64,000 nucleotides of DNA from NCBI GenBank assembly GCA_947500775.1, contig CANMTD010000006.1:174603-238602 (forward strand). The letters are read 5' to 3'. This DNA comes from an uncultured Paracoccaceae bacterium (GTDB taxonomy: Bacteria > Pseudomonadota > Alphaproteobacteria > Rhodobacterales > Rhodobacteraceae). The notes beneath the pieces are model-generated. The model was not told the origin of the DNA. It saw nothing but the letters and a program-made list of their open reading frames with translations, and made no database searches. Shown here piece by piece: positions 43,698-53,247 of this stretch. The stretch's first letter is position 1, and each line of letters starts with the position of its first letter. Both the position numbers and the translations under genes were made by a program.

Positions 43698-45761
43698 ATG
43701 AAATCACGCACAAGCCTTTTGTCGCTTATGGCCGCCATGACGGCGCTGCCTGTATCGACGGCACCGCTTTGGGCACAGGACGCGCCAGCCGCGCCCGACA
43801 GCACGTTTATCGGCACCGTTCAGCTGGAAAGCCGCCGGGGCGTTGCCACCGACACCGCCACATCCGAAACCACCCTGACGCAGGAAGAACTGGACGCACG
43901 TCAGGCCACAAGTTTCGGTGAATTGCTGGATACGGTGCCGAACGCCACGCTGGTCAACGGCAACCTGCCGCAGGGGTCCGGAATCTCGATCCGCGGTCTG
44001 GGCGCCTATGGCGGCACCTATGGCACCGACGGCAAGGTCACGGTGGTGATCGACGGCGTGGCCAGCGGCGCGGAAGAGATTTACCGCAACGGCTCGATGC
44101 TGGCGCTGGAACCCGAACTGTTCCGCGAAATCACCGTGACGCGCGGCCCGGCGGAAAGCTTTCGCTATTCGTCAGGCGCGATGGGCGGCACGGTCGAGGC
44201 GCAGACCAAGGACGCCAGCGATTTTCTGGAAGGCGACGATACTTTCGCCGTGCGCCAGAAACTTGGCTATGAAAGCAACGGCGACGGGTTCCTGAGCACG
44301 ACAATCCTGGCCTTTGCCCCGGATGATCGTTTCGAAGTGCTGGCCTTTGCCGGGTATCGCACCATCGACGAACGCAAGGACGGCGACGGCAACCGGCAGG
44401 ATGCCACCGGATTCGACTCGCCATCGGGCCTGTTGAAAGCCAGTTACCGCCTGAACCCCGACAGCAAGCTGACCTTTTCGGTCGCCTATACCGAAATCCC
44501 GGAAAACGACGTTCCCTATAACGCCTATGATCCGGCCTGGACCGATGTTCTGATCGATCGCTACACGCAGGATACGACCGCCTATATCGGCTATAACTTC
44601 AACCCCGCCGACAATGAGCTGATCAATCTGGACGCGCGGCTGACCTATAAGAAAGAGGCGATCGAGATCTCTTCGCTGGATACGTCCAGCAATATCTACA
44701 ACGCCGATCATGAAACCGAAACCGTGGGCCTGAGCCTGAGCAACGAGGCGATCTTTGCCACCGGCATCGCCCGCCACACGCTGAACGTGGGCGCCGAGGT
44801 CAAGCGGCGCGAACGCAGTTCCACCAGCCGTGTCGGTGACAACAAGGGCAACAACGATACATCGGCCCCCGGCGGGACGGATGAATCCATCGCGCTGTGG
44901 CTGGTCGACAAGATCGACATCGGCGAACGGCTGACCATCACGCCGCAGCTGCGCTATGAACATCAGACGCTGACTTCGCAGGACAATGTCGATTCAGAGC
45001 AATGTTTCGGCCCGTTCTTCTGCATGGTCACGCCGGGGCTGCCCGATGGCACCAAGTTTGAAAGCGAAGCCTATACCGGCGCGCTGTCGACCCGCTATGC
45101 GCTGACCGACAGTTTCGCGGTCTTCGGCACGGCGGCCTATAACGAAAACCTGCCGATCCTTGACGATCTGCGGAACGAAACCTATCGCACGCAGCCCGAA
45201 AAGGGCCGCACGGTCGAGCTGGGCTTTTCCTATGACGGGTTCGACGTGCTGACTGACAACGACGCGCTGAAGGCCAAGGTCACGGCCTTCGAAACCCATA
45301 TCTGGGACGGCACCACCTATTCGGGTGTGGATACTGTTGATCTGGAAGGGGTGGAATTCGAACTGTCCTATGTGCACCCCGCGTTCTATGCCGATTTCAA
45401 CGTGGCGCGCACCCGGGGCAAGATCAACGGCACCAACGATCCGTTCAACTGGGCCCCGGCCGATAGGGCGCAGCTGACGCTGGGCAAGCGGTTCATGGAG
45501 GATCAGCTGGACCTGAGCGTCGAGGCGATTCACGCCTGGTCGAACAGCCGCACCAGCGCGATCGACGGCGCCACCGGACCCAGCGACAGCTATTCGCTGT
45601 TCAACATCGGCGCCGGGTACACGCCGAACGCCGGCTGGGCCGAGGGTGTCGAGTTTCGGGCCGCCATCGAAAACGCCTTCGACGAAACCTATCGCCCGTT
45701 CCTGAGCACCCGCAACGGATCGGGCCGCAACATCAAGCTTTCGGTGGCCAAGACGTTCTGA
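43698..45761 (+). CDS. hmuR: TonB-dependent haem/haemoprotein receptor
   Basis: This 687-residue outer-membrane receptor has a signal peptide at 1-27 (LPVSTAPLWAQDAPA). The plug domain contains QEELDARQATSFGELLDTVP and SGISIRGLGAYGG, followed by VTRGPAESFRYSSGAMGGTV. The beta-barrel ends with a C-terminal Phe (NIKLSVAKTF), as required for barrel insertion. Its place directly before hmuSTUV marks it as the haem or haemoglobin receptor of the locus. It is a typical length for the TonB-dependent haemoglobin/transferrin/lactoferrin receptor family. The precise ligand is not decided by sequence. Confidence 0.87.
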   Translation: MKSRTSLLSLMAAMTALPVSTAPLWAQDAPAAPDSTFIGTVQLESRRGVATDTATSETTLTQEELDARQATSFGELLDTVPNATLVNGNLPQGSGISIRGLGAYGGTYGTDGKVTVVIDGVASGAEEIYRNGSMLALEPELFREITVTRGPAESFRYSSGAMGGTVEAQTKDASDFLEGDDTFAVRQKLGYESNGDGFLSTTILAFAPDDRFEVLAFAGYRTIDERKDGDGNRQDATGFDSPSGLLKASYRLNPDSKLTFSVAYTEIPENDVPYNAYDPAWTDVLIDRYTQDTTAYIGYNFNPADNELINLDARLTYKKEAIEISSLDTSSNIYNADHETETVGLSLSNEAIFATGIARHTLNVGAEVKRRERSSTSRVGDNKGNNDTSAPGGTDESIALWLVDKIDIGERLTITPQLRYEHQTLTSQDNVDSEQCFGPFFCMVTPGLPDGTKFESEAYTGALSTRYALTDSFAVFGTAAYNENLPILDDLRNETYRTQPEKGRTVELGFSYDGFDVLTDNDALKAKVTAFETHIWDGTTYSGVDTVDLEGVEFELSYVHPAFYADFNVARTRGKINGTNDPFNWAPADRAQLTLGKRFMEDQLDLSVEAIHAWSNSRTSAIDGATGPSDSYSLFNIGAGYTPNAGWAEGVEFRAAIENAFDETYRPFLSTRNGSGRNIKLSVAKTF

Positions 45762-45774
45762 TCCACCGATCTCT

Positions 45775-45809
45775 GGCCCGGTGCAGCGCTCCCTCATATG
45801 CGCCGGGCC
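45775..45809 (+). terminator. Stem-loop between the receptor and hmuS
   Basis: GGCCCGG (45775-45781) and CCGGGCC (45803-45809) form a 7-bp GC stem with a loop of 21 bases, followed by TTCATTTT. It may attenuate transcription so that the receptor is made in excess over the downstream transporter proteins. Confidence 0.45.
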
Positions 45810-45848
45810 TTCATTTTCAAGACTGCCAGCCAAGGGACTGAAACCGAC

Positions 45849-46895
45849 ATGACCACATCCATGACCCCAAGCGATATCCGCGCGGCCAAGGCCGCCAACA
45901 CCGACAAACGCGACCGCGATCTGGCCTATGAGCTGGGCATTTCGGAAGCCGCCCTTGTGGCCGCGCACACCGGACACGGCGTCACCCGCATCAGCGGTGA
46001 TCCCGATGTGGCAATGCCCTGCATTTCGTCGCTGGGCGAGGTCATGTCGCTGACCCGCAACGCATCCTGCGTGCACGAACGGGTGGGCACGTTTGAAGAA
46101 TACCATTCCGGCAAACACGCCTCGATGGTCTTGGGCAAAGAGATCGACACGCGGATTTTCCCGTCGCACTGGACCTTCGGCTTTGCGGTCGAAACCGAAA
46201 CCGACAAGGGCACCCGCCGGTCGCTGCAGTTCTTTGACGCCTCGGGCGACGCGCTGCAAAAGGTCTGGCTGCGCGACACGTCGAATGTGTCGGCCTGGGC
46301 GCCATTGGTCGAAAAGCTGAAGATCGACGATCAGTCGCCCGAAATCACGGTCGACCCGCGCCCGGCCACCGAAGGGCCCAAGATCAACATGGCCAAGCGC
46401 GATGTGCTGATGGACGAATGGGCGCGGATGACCGACACCCACCAGTTCAACCGCATCGTCAGCAAGCTGGGGATGAACCGTCTGGGCGCTTACCGGATTG
46501 CCGATTACCGCTGGGTGCGCCGGGTGGCAACGGATGCCGTGGGCGGGTTTCTGGAGGCGGTGCGCGACGCCGGTCAGCTGGTGATCCTGTTCGTCGGCAA
46601 CCGCGGCAATATCCAGATCCACTGGGGTGGGCTGGAAACCATCAAACCGATGGGCCCGTGGCTGAACGTGCTGGACCCGCGGTTCAACCTGCATCTGCGC
46701 GGCGATCACATCGCCGAGGTCTATGTGGTCGAAAAACCGACGAAACGCGGCCCCGCGATTTCGCTTGAGGCATTCGACGCCGACGGCGGGCTGATTTTCC
46801 AGTGCTTCGGCCAGCGCCAGGGTGACGACGACGATCTGGCCACTTGGCACGGCATTCTGGATGCTCTGCCCGAAATCGAGGAAGCCGTGGTATGA
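45849..46895 (+). CDS. hmuS: Haem-degrading/haem-trafficking protein HmuS
   Basis: This 348-residue cytoplasmic protein is made of two related halves, as in HemS/ChuS/HmuS. Motifs include VMSLTRNASCVHERVGTFEE in the first half and the parallel LVILFVGNRGNIQIHWGGLE in the second, with LRGDHIAEVYVVEKPTKRG near the end, typical of the family. It takes haem delivered by HmuTUV and supports iron release. ATG at 45849 is chosen because the preceding codons of the open frame lie in the stem-loop region. It overlaps hmuT by ATGA. Confidence 0.9.
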   Translation: MTTSMTPSDIRAAKAANTDKRDRDLAYELGISEAALVAAHTGHGVTRISGDPDVAMPCISSLGEVMSLTRNASCVHERVGTFEEYHSGKHASMVLGKEIDTRIFPSHWTFGFAVETETDKGTRRSLQFFDASGDALQKVWLRDTSNVSAWAPLVEKLKIDDQSPEITVDPRPATEGPKINMAKRDVLMDEWARMTDTHQFNRIVSKLGMNRLGAYRIADYRWVRRVATDAVGGFLEAVRDAGQLVILFVGNRGNIQIHWGGLETIKPMGPWLNVLDPRFNLHLRGDHIAEVYVVEKPTKRGPAISLEAFDADGGLIFQCFGQRQGDDDDLATWHGILDALPEIEEAVV

Positions 46896-47752
46896 AACGG
46901 TTTGCCCTGACCCTTGCGGCGCTGGCCTTTCCGGCGGCGCTGTGGGCCGAAAGCTATCCTGATGCGCGGTCCATCGTGTCGATCGGCGGGCCGGTGACGG
47001 AAATCGTGGTCGCCTTGGGTCAGCAGGATCGGCTGGTGGCGCGCGATACCACGTCGCAATACCCGCCCGAAATCGAAGCGCTGCCCGATGTCGGCTATAT
47101 GCGTCAGCTTTCGGCCGAAGGCGTGCTGAGCGTGGCGCCAGACCTGATCATCACCCGCAACACCGCGGGCCCGGTCGAGGTGCTGGATCAGCTGCGCGCG
47201 GCCGCCGTGCCGATTGTCGAGGTCGAGGACGGCTTTACCCCCGAGGCGGTCGTGAATGCGATCCGCGTGGTGGGTGCCGCACTTGGCACCCATGACGCGG
47301 CCGAGGCGCTGGCCACCAAGACCGAGGCCGACTTCGCCGCGCTTGCCAGCGAACGGGCCAAGGGCGCCGCGCCTGCCAAGGTGCTGTTCATCCTGTCCAA
47401 CCAGAACGGGCGGCTGAACGTGGCGGGGCGCGGCACCGGGGCCGATGGCATCATCGGGCTGGCGGGCGCTGAAAACGTGATGGGGGCGGAATTCGAAGGA
47501 TACCGCATCCTGAATGACGAAGCACTGGCCGCCGCCGCCCCCGATGTGGTGCTGATGATGGACCGGCAAGAGGATCACTCGGCCGATGCCGACACCATCC
47601 TGTCGCTGCCCGCCCTGGCGCAAAGCCCTGCCGCCGCGCGGCACGGGTTCGTCAAGATCAACCCGGCCGCACTGGGGTTCGGGCCGCGCACGGCGGAATT
47701 CGCCCGCGTGCTGCATCTGGCGTTTGCCGACGCCATGCAGGCCGAAAACTAG
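46892..47752 (+). CDS. hmuT: Haem ABC transporter periplasmic binding protein
   Basis: About 286 residues with a signal peptide (LALTLAALAFPAALWA type, here residues 1-19 of MKRFALTLAALAFPAALWA). The two-lobed fold of class III binding proteins starts IVSIGGPVTEIVVALGQQDR and continues PDVGYMRQLSAEGVLSVAPD. It carries haem from the outer-membrane receptor to HmuUV. Translation is coupled to hmuS by an ATGA overlap, and the stop lies 10 bases before hmuU. Confidence 0.9.
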   Translation: MKRFALTLAALAFPAALWAESYPDARSIVSIGGPVTEIVVALGQQDRLVARDTTSQYPPEIEALPDVGYMRQLSAEGVLSVAPDLIITRNTAGPVEVLDQLRAAAVPIVEVEDGFTPEAVVNAIRVVGAALGTHDAAEALATKTEADFAALASERAKGAAPAKVLFILSNQNGRLNVAGRGTGADGIIGLAGAENVMGAEFEGYRILNDEALAAAAPDVVLMMDRQEDHSADADTILSLPALAQSPAAARHGFVKINPAALGFGPRTAEFARVLHLAFADAMQAEN

Positions 47753-47762
47753 GGCGGAACCG

Positions 47763-48851
47763 ATGGTGGCATTGTCGCAGATGGACGAAGGGGGCGCACC
47801 AGCCATCCGCCCCGGCGACCGGCGCGCCCGGGCGCGGGGGCTGCGGGCCGGGCTGGCGGTGCTGCTGGGGTTCGTGATGCTGGTCAGCCTGGGCTGGGGC
47901 GCGGCGGACGACACCCGCGTTCTGGCCGCGATCGGCGCGCGGCTGGGTCTGGCCGAGGCCAGCCTGCGCGACATCACCATCATCTGGGACATCCGCATGC
48001 CGCGCATGGTGACCGCCGCGCTGGTGGGCGCATCGCTGGCCGTGGCGGGGGCGGTGATGCAGGGGCTGTTCCGCAACCCGCTGGCCGATCCCGGCCTTGT
48101 CGGGGTCAGCGCGGGCGCCGGGCTGGGGGCGGTGGCGGCCATTGTTCTGGGCGGGTTCCTGCCCGCCGCGCTGGCCGCGTTCACGGGCGCCTATCTGGTG
48201 TCTTTCGCCGCCTTTCTGGGGGGCTGGGCGTCGGTCATCGTGCTGTACCGGATCGCCACGCGCGGGGGGCATACCTCGGTCGCGACGATGTTGTTGGCGG
48301 GGATCGCGCTGGGGGCGCTGACCGGCGCGCTGACCGGGTTCATCGTCTATCGCGCCAATGACGACCAGTTGCGCGACCTGACATTCTGGGGAATGGGGTC
48401 GGTCGCCGGGGCCACATGGGCCAAGCTGGTGGCCGCCGGGCCGATCATCGCCTGCGCGCTGGTCGCGGCGCCCTTTCTGGCGCGGGGGCTGGACGCGCTG
48501 TCGCTGGGCGAACCGGTGGCCGCGCATATGGGCATCCACGTGCAGAAACTGAAACGGATCGCGGTGCTGACGGTTGCCGCCTCGGTCGGGGCGTCGGTGG
48601 CGATCACTGGCGGGATCGGGTTCGTGGGCATCGTGGTGCCGCATCTTCTGCGCCTTGTGCAGGGGCCGGAACACCGGACGCTTTTGCCCAATGCCGCGCT
48701 GCTGGGCGCGATCCTGTTGCTGATCGCCGATATCATCAGCCGTACCGTCGTCGCGCCCGCTGAACTGCCGATCGGGATCGTCACCGCCACGCTGGGCGGG
48801 CCGTTCTTTCTGTGGATCCTGCTGCGCAACCGCGCCATTCTGGAGAGCTGA
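47763..48851 (+). CDS. hmuU: Haem ABC transporter permease (FecCD family)
   Basis: About 362 residues with 9-10 membrane helices. The family features are present: IWDIRMPRMVTAALVGASLA near the start, GAVMQGLFRNPLADPGLVGV, the coupling segment GEPVAAHMGIHVQKLKR, and GGIGFVGIVVPHLLRLVQGP. ATG at 47763 is chosen because the longer open frame upstream runs inside hmuT. It works with the HmuV ATPase. Confidence 0.92.
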   Translation: MVALSQMDEGGAPAIRPGDRRARARGLRAGLAVLLGFVMLVSLGWGAADDTRVLAAIGARLGLAEASLRDITIIWDIRMPRMVTAALVGASLAVAGAVMQGLFRNPLADPGLVGVSAGAGLGAVAAIVLGGFLPAALAAFTGAYLVSFAAFLGGWASVIVLYRIATRGGHTSVATMLLAGIALGALTGALTGFIVYRANDDQLRDLTFWGMGSVAGATWAKLVAAGPIIACALVAAPFLARGLDALSLGEPVAAHMGIHVQKLKRIAVLTVAASVGASVAITGGIGFVGIVVPHLLRLVQGPEHRTLLPNAALLGAILLLIADIISRTVVAPAELPIGIVTATLGGPFFLWILLRNRAILES

Positions 48852-48852
48852 G

Positions 48853-49650
48853 ATGCTGAAGGCGACAGGCATATCCGTCCGCTTCGGTGCCAGCACCGTG
48901 CTGGAGGGCGTCGATTTCACCGCCTCGGCGGGCCAGATAACCGCCATCGTCGGCCCCAACGGATCGGGCAAGACGACGCTGTTGAAGGTGATGACGGGCG
49001 AAATTCCGGGGCAGGGCAGCACCCATCTGAACGGCAGCGATATCGCGGCGCTGTCGCCGGTGGACATGGCGCGCAAACGCGCCGTGCTGCCGCAGGCGGG
49101 CAATGTCGCCTTTCCGTTCACGGTGCTGGAACTGGTGCGGCTTGGCCTGACCTCGGGGCTGGCCACGAATGACGCAGACCATCTGGACCATCTGCCGGAA
49201 CGGGCCCTAAGCCGGGTCGGGCTGGACGGGTTCGGCGGGCGTTACGTGCAGGACCTGTCGGGGGGTGAACGCCAGCGGGTGCAGCTGGCCCGCGTTCTGG
49301 TGCAGATATGGGAACCGATGCTGGACGGCGAACCGCGCTGGCTGTTTCTGGACGAACCGGTGTCGGCGCTGGACATCGGGCACCAGCTGATCGTGATGCA
49401 GATCGCGCGCGACTATGCCCGCGCGGGCGGCGGGGTGGTTGCGGTGATGCATGATCTGAACCTGACGGCGATGTTCGCCGACCGGGTGACGCTGTTGGGC
49501 GAAGGCCGCGTCCGCGCCGAAGGCAGGCCCGCCGAGGTGCTGACCGATCACGCGCTGTCGGCCTGCTATGGCTGTGTTCTGCGCACCAACACCCTGCCGC
49601 CGGCCGGTGGCCCGTGGATATTGCCGCAGGCAACCGGTATCCACCCCTAG
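48853..49650 (+). CDS. hmuV: Haem ABC transporter ATPase
   Basis: This 265-residue nucleotide-binding subunit has Walker A GPNGSGKTTLLK (about 34-45), the signature LSGGERQRVQLARVL (about 136), Walker B WLFLDEPVSALD (about 163-174) and the switch His in VAVMHDLNLTA. It energises haem import through HmuU. It starts one base after the hmuU stop and ends the haem locus. Confidence 0.93.
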   Translation: MLKATGISVRFGASTVLEGVDFTASAGQITAIVGPNGSGKTTLLKVMTGEIPGQGSTHLNGSDIAALSPVDMARKRAVLPQAGNVAFPFTVLELVRLGLTSGLATNDADHLDHLPERALSRVGLDGFGGRYVQDLSGGERQRVQLARVLVQIWEPMLDGEPRWLFLDEPVSALDIGHQLIVMQIARDYARAGGGVVAVMHDLNLTAMFADRVTLLGEGRVRAEGRPAEVLTDHALSACYGCVLRTNTLPPAGGPWILPQATGIHP

Positions 49651-49657
49651 GCGATCC

Positions 49658-49675
49658 GGCCCCATCATCGGGGCC
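49658..49675 (+). terminator. Weak stem-loop after hmuV
   Basis: GGCCCC, ATCATC and GGGGCC form a 6-bp stem with a 6-base loop, 7 bases after the hmuV stop. There is no T-run, so it is only a possible terminator. Confidence 0.35.
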
Positions 49676-50038
49676 CTGCGCATCGCCAGAATGCCCCGGT
49701 TCGCGCTGTCCGGTCAAAACAGTCCACATTTCAACCCCAGATAGAGCAACCGCCCGGTTTCCGGTGCGAGTTGGAAAAATTATGGCCAGCAAGCTATAAA
49801 ACTGCGGCCTCGGCACAGAAAATTGTTCCTATATGCGGACCGACGTCCCATTGACGTTCCGGTCGAACGCTCCCTAAATTGCAAGAGTGGGAGGAAAGGG
49901 AATCTGCTTCGGTTTACGAACCCAAGCTGCGCGCACATCGCTGCCCGCAAGCAATGATAAAAACCACCGGATTCAGCGGTTCACCTCGACCCACCAAGAC
50001 TATGCCCATGCGGCAAAAGAATATTAGGGAGAGAGAAA
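49676..50038 (+). promoter_or_regulatory. Gap with the presumed promoter of the first TTT operon
   Basis: About 360 bases without a supported gene between the haem locus and tctC. The half nearest tctC should carry its promoter. AGGGAGAGAG at 50026-50035 is a strong ribosome site just before the ATG at 50039, and the same AAGGGAGAGAGACA leader type precedes the second tctC. No confident -35/-10 pair or operator was found. Confidence 0.35.
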
Positions 50039-51076
50039 ATGAGACGACATATCCTCAAAGCTCTGGCTATTGGTATGCTTGCGACGGTTTCCGGCGGCAT
50101 TTCCTCGGTCGCGCAGGCCGAGACGGCGGCAGAATTTTACAGCGGCAAGAACATCAAATTCATCGTGCCCTACAAACCCGGCGGCGGGTATGACGAATAC
50201 GCCCGGCTGATCGAACCCTATCTTGAAAAACACTCCGGCGCCCGGGTCGATATCGTGAATATCTCGGGGTCGGGGGGCATGAAGGGCGCAAGCGAAATCT
50301 TCAACGCGCCGACCGACGGGCTGACGATCGGCATCATCAACGGCGCCGCGATGGTCACAAGCGAATTGGCCGAAATCGAAGGCGCGGCCTATAAGGTTGC
50401 GGAATATAATTTCCTGGGACGCGTCGTTGCCGATCACCGCGTGCTGGCCGTATCGACCAAAAGCGGTCTGGAAACCTATGCCGATATGCTGGCCTCTGAC
50501 AAACCGGTCCTGCTGGGGGCGACCGGGCTTGGCGGGTCCACATATGTCGACGCTGTGATCCTGGCAGAGGTCATGGGCAACAACCAGAAGGTCATCCACG
50601 GCTTCACCGGATCGTCTGAGGTGCGTCAGGCGCTGTTGCGCGGCGATATTCACGGCATGTGGGGATCCTGGGGATCGGCGCGCAAGGGCGTCAAATCCGG
50701 CGATTTCCGCATTCTGGTACATGGCGACCGCAACGGGAACCCGAACACCGCCGACGTGCCGACCGTGTTCGAATTCGGCCAAAAGACCGGCAACCCCGAC
50801 CATGCCGACGAAGTTCTGGGCGCATGGGAAGCACTGTCGCTGGTGGGCCGCCCGGTGGCCGCACCTCCGGGTGTGCCGGAAGACCGGATCGCCTATCTGC
50901 AGACCGCATTCGAAAACGCGATGAAAGATCCGGAGTTTCTGGAAAAAGCCAATCAGGCGGGCCGCGACCTTTCGTTCCTGGACGGTGCCGGGATGAAGGC
51001 GATTGCCAAATCGGCCACCGAACTTTCCCCGGACATCAAGGCCCTGTTCGTCGCGGCAATTCGTGGGGAGCTGTGA
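50039..51076 (+). CDS. tctC: Tripartite tricarboxylate transporter substrate-binding protein (TctC family), system 1
   Basis: This 345-residue periplasmic protein has a signal peptide ending SSVAQA. It then has the Bug/TctC pattern: YSGKNIKFIVPYKPGGGYDE, followed by NISGSGGMKGASEIF, a TGLGGSTYV loop and a C-terminal helix. It hands a carboxylated substrate to the TctAB permease. It is longer than the second TctC of the window (313 residues) and clearly different in sequence, so the two systems probably take different or related compounds. A GC-rich stem-loop separates it from tctA, as expected when the binding protein is made in excess. Confidence 0.88.
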   Translation: MRRHILKALAIGMLATVSGGISSVAQAETAAEFYSGKNIKFIVPYKPGGGYDEYARLIEPYLEKHSGARVDIVNISGSGGMKGASEIFNAPTDGLTIGIINGAAMVTSELAEIEGAAYKVAEYNFLGRVVADHRVLAVSTKSGLETYADMLASDKPVLLGATGLGGSTYVDAVILAEVMGNNQKVIHGFTGSSEVRQALLRGDIHGMWGSWGSARKGVKSGDFRILVHGDRNGNPNTADVPTVFEFGQKTGNPDHADEVLGAWEALSLVGRPVAAPPGVPEDRIAYLQTAFENAMKDPEFLEKANQAGRDLSFLDGAGMKAIAKSATELSPDIKALFVAAIRGEL

Positions 51077-51095
51077 GCCGACAATAGCATTTGCT

Positions 51096-51117
51096 GGCGG
51101 CGGGATTCCCTGCCGCC
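51096..51117 (+). terminator. Intra-operon stem-loop between tctC and tctA (system 1)
   Basis: GGCGGCGGGA pairs with TCCCTGCCGCC (one bulged base), giving a compact GC-rich hairpin 20 bases after the tctC stop. It probably stabilises the upstream tctC message or attenuates read-through. Confidence 0.5.
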
Positions 51118-51154
51118 ACTGCTGTTTGCCGATCACGCTTTTGGGGAAAAATAA

Positions 51155-52660
51155 ATGACAATAGTCGATGGCATGACCAGTGGCTTTTTTCAGGCGATAA
51201 GCATTGGAGTTCTTCCATACCTGTTTTCAGGCGCCATATTCGGGCTGGCCATCGGGATCATCCCGGGGCTGAGCGGCCATTTCGCAATGGCGATGGCCGT
51301 GACCTTTCTGTATTCGATGGAACCCGGCGCCGGGATCGCGTTTCTGCTGGGCGCGCATTCGACGGTTGCGCAGGGCGGCGGGCTGACCGCGATCCTGTTC
51401 AGCACGCCGGGCACCGGCCAGAACGCGGCGACCCTGCTTGACGGGCCGCCGATGCGCGACAACGGGCAGGCCGGGGTCGCGGTGGGTGCTGCGCTTGCCT
51501 CGTGTTTTCTGGGGGCCAGTTTCGGCGCGATCGCGCTGGCCCTGCTGATCCCGGTGCTGAAGGATGTCGTGCTGTTCTTCGGGCCGCCGGAAATCTTCGT
51601 GCTGGCCTTTCTGGCGCTGACCTTCGTCGCCGTGCTGGGCAAAGAGGACATGACCCGCAGCCTGATCGCGGCCCTGTTCGGGTTGCTGCTGGCGATGATC
51701 GGGGTCGATAACGTCACCAATACCGAACGGTTCACGCTGGGGTCCTCTGATCTGGCCGATGGCCTGTCGCTGGTGCCGGTCATTCTGGGTCTGTTCGCGG
51801 TTGCCGAAATGGTCGAGCTTTGGCTGCGCGGCGGATCGCTTGCCAAGGGCACGACCATTGCCCTGTCGGGCCGCGAGACGCAGAAACAGATTTTCTATGG
51901 CATCGGGCTGGCGTTCCGGCGCTGGTGGCTTGTCCTGCGGTGCAGCGCGATCGGAACGGTCATGGGGCTGATCCCCGGGCTGGGCAGCGCGCCCGCGGCC
52001 TTTGTCGCCTATGGTCACGCCAAACAAACCTCGAAGGACAAGGAAAGCTTTGGCAAGGGCAACGTCGAAGGCGTGATCGGTGCCGAGGCCGCCAATGACG
52101 CGGTCGAGGGCGGGGCGCTTGCCTCGACCATCGCCTTCGGGATTCCGGGGTCGTCGTCGATGGCGATCCTGCTGAGCGGATTGTTCATCCTGGGCTTGGA
52201 AACCGGGCCCCAGATGCTGAACGACAAGGTCGATATCGTGTTCATCATGATCTTCACGATCATCATCGGGAACCTGATCGGCACGATTTTCGGCATGTTC
52301 CTTGTGAACCCGCTGTCGCGTGCCACATCGATCCGGGCGTCGATGATGGTGCCGGTGCTGTTGTCGATCATCGTCACCGGGGCCTATGCCTCGGAAAGTT
52401 CGCTGTTCGATGTCGGGATCGCGCTGGTCTTCGGGATGATCGGGTTTCTGATGAAAATCCTGAACTATTCGCGGGCGGCGCTGCTGATCGGGTTCGTGCT
52501 CGGGTTCGCGGTTGAAAAGAACCTGTATCTGTCGCTGCTGATCGACGGTCCGCTGTTCTTTCTGGAACCGATCCCGCTGACGCTGTGCCTGATCACGATC
52601 GGATTTCTGGCGATCAACATCTACGGCATCATTCGCGATCGCCAGAGGAGCAAGGCATGA
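51155..52660 (+). CDS. tctA: Tripartite tricarboxylate transporter large permease (TctA), system 1
   Basis: This 501-residue membrane protein has about 11-12 helices. The family motifs are visible: GLAIGIIPGLSGHFAMAMAV near residue 30, LTAILFSTPGTGQNAATLLD, GLIPGLGSAPAAFVAYGHAK in the middle, and EGVIGAEAANDAVEGGALA with TIAFGIPGSSSMAILLSG. It forms the translocation path with the small TctB encoded directly after it (ATGA overlap). Confidence 0.92.
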   Translation: MTIVDGMTSGFFQAISIGVLPYLFSGAIFGLAIGIIPGLSGHFAMAMAVTFLYSMEPGAGIAFLLGAHSTVAQGGGLTAILFSTPGTGQNAATLLDGPPMRDNGQAGVAVGAALASCFLGASFGAIALALLIPVLKDVVLFFGPPEIFVLAFLALTFVAVLGKEDMTRSLIAALFGLLLAMIGVDNVTNTERFTLGSSDLADGLSLVPVILGLFAVAEMVELWLRGGSLAKGTTIALSGRETQKQIFYGIGLAFRRWWLVLRCSAIGTVMGLIPGLGSAPAAFVAYGHAKQTSKDKESFGKGNVEGVIGAEAANDAVEGGALASTIAFGIPGSSSMAILLSGLFILGLETGPQMLNDKVDIVFIMIFTIIIGNLIGTIFGMFLVNPLSRATSIRASMMVPVLLSIIVTGAYASESSLFDVGIALVFGMIGFLMKILNYSRAALLIGFVLGFAVEKNLYLSLLIDGPLFFLEPIPLTLCLITIGFLAINIYGIIRDRQRSKA

Positions 52661-53223
52661 CCGACAAGACGGTGGATATTTCGCATACTGACAGCCCCCG
52701 GCACACACCGGCGGCCGATGATCCACGCGCGGGCGCGCGCAACATGCAGGCGCTGGAGCTGTGCTTCGTGCTGGTTCTGTGCGTGGTTGTCGCCGCCGCG
52801 TTCTGGGAGGCCACGACATATCAACTGGTGTCGTCGCGCACCCCCTTCGTGATCATCGTGCCGCTGTTTGCACTGCTGGTGTTTCAGGCCTTTCGCCTGC
52901 TGGGCAAGGGCGACGCGGTGCATGTGAAGGGCGCCCTGTCGCAGGCGATGCAGGGCCGGATACCCATGCTGAACAAGCTGATGGTGCTGTCCGGCTGGCT
53001 TGTCGCCTTGCTGGCCGCGATCATCGTGGCCGGGCACTATATCGCGATGGCGGCTTTCGTTTTCATCCTGACCCGGCTGATCGCGAAAGAGCGGCTGATG
53101 CTGTCGCTGATCACCACGGCCGTCATCACCCTGATCATCTATGCGGCGTTCGAGATTGGGTTCGACATCGAGCTCTACCGTGGCCTGGTTTACCGCTACT
53201 GGGCGGGCTACCGGATCTTCTGA
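52657..53223 (+). CDS. tctB: Tripartite tricarboxylate transporter small permease (TctB), system 1
   Basis: This 188-residue membrane protein has four predicted helices (for example ELCFVLVLCVVVAAAFWEAT and WLVALLAAIIVAGHYIAMAA) and the TctB-type end AFEIGFDIELYRGLVYRYW. ATG at 52657 overlaps the tctA stop as ATGA; the longer open frame upstream lies within tctA. It completes system 1. Confidence 0.85.
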   Translation: MTDKTVDISHTDSPRHTPAADDPRAGARNMQALELCFVLVLCVVVAAAFWEATTYQLVSSRTPFVIIVPLFALLVFQAFRLLGKGDAVHVKGALSQAMQGRIPMLNKLMVLSGWLVALLAAIIVAGHYIAMAAFVFILTRLIAKERLMLSLITTAVITLIIYAAFEIGFDIELYRGLVYRYWAGYRIF

Positions 53224-53247
53224 TACCACTCATTCCAAGGAAATAAG

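Noticed and set aside
47658..49166. Long minus-strand frames opposite hmuU and hmuV, and similar ones opposite tctA (51227-52819 and 57493-59031)
   Set aside because: These are antisense frames produced by GC-rich third positions. The plus-strand genes carry all conserved motifs and form an overlapping operon.
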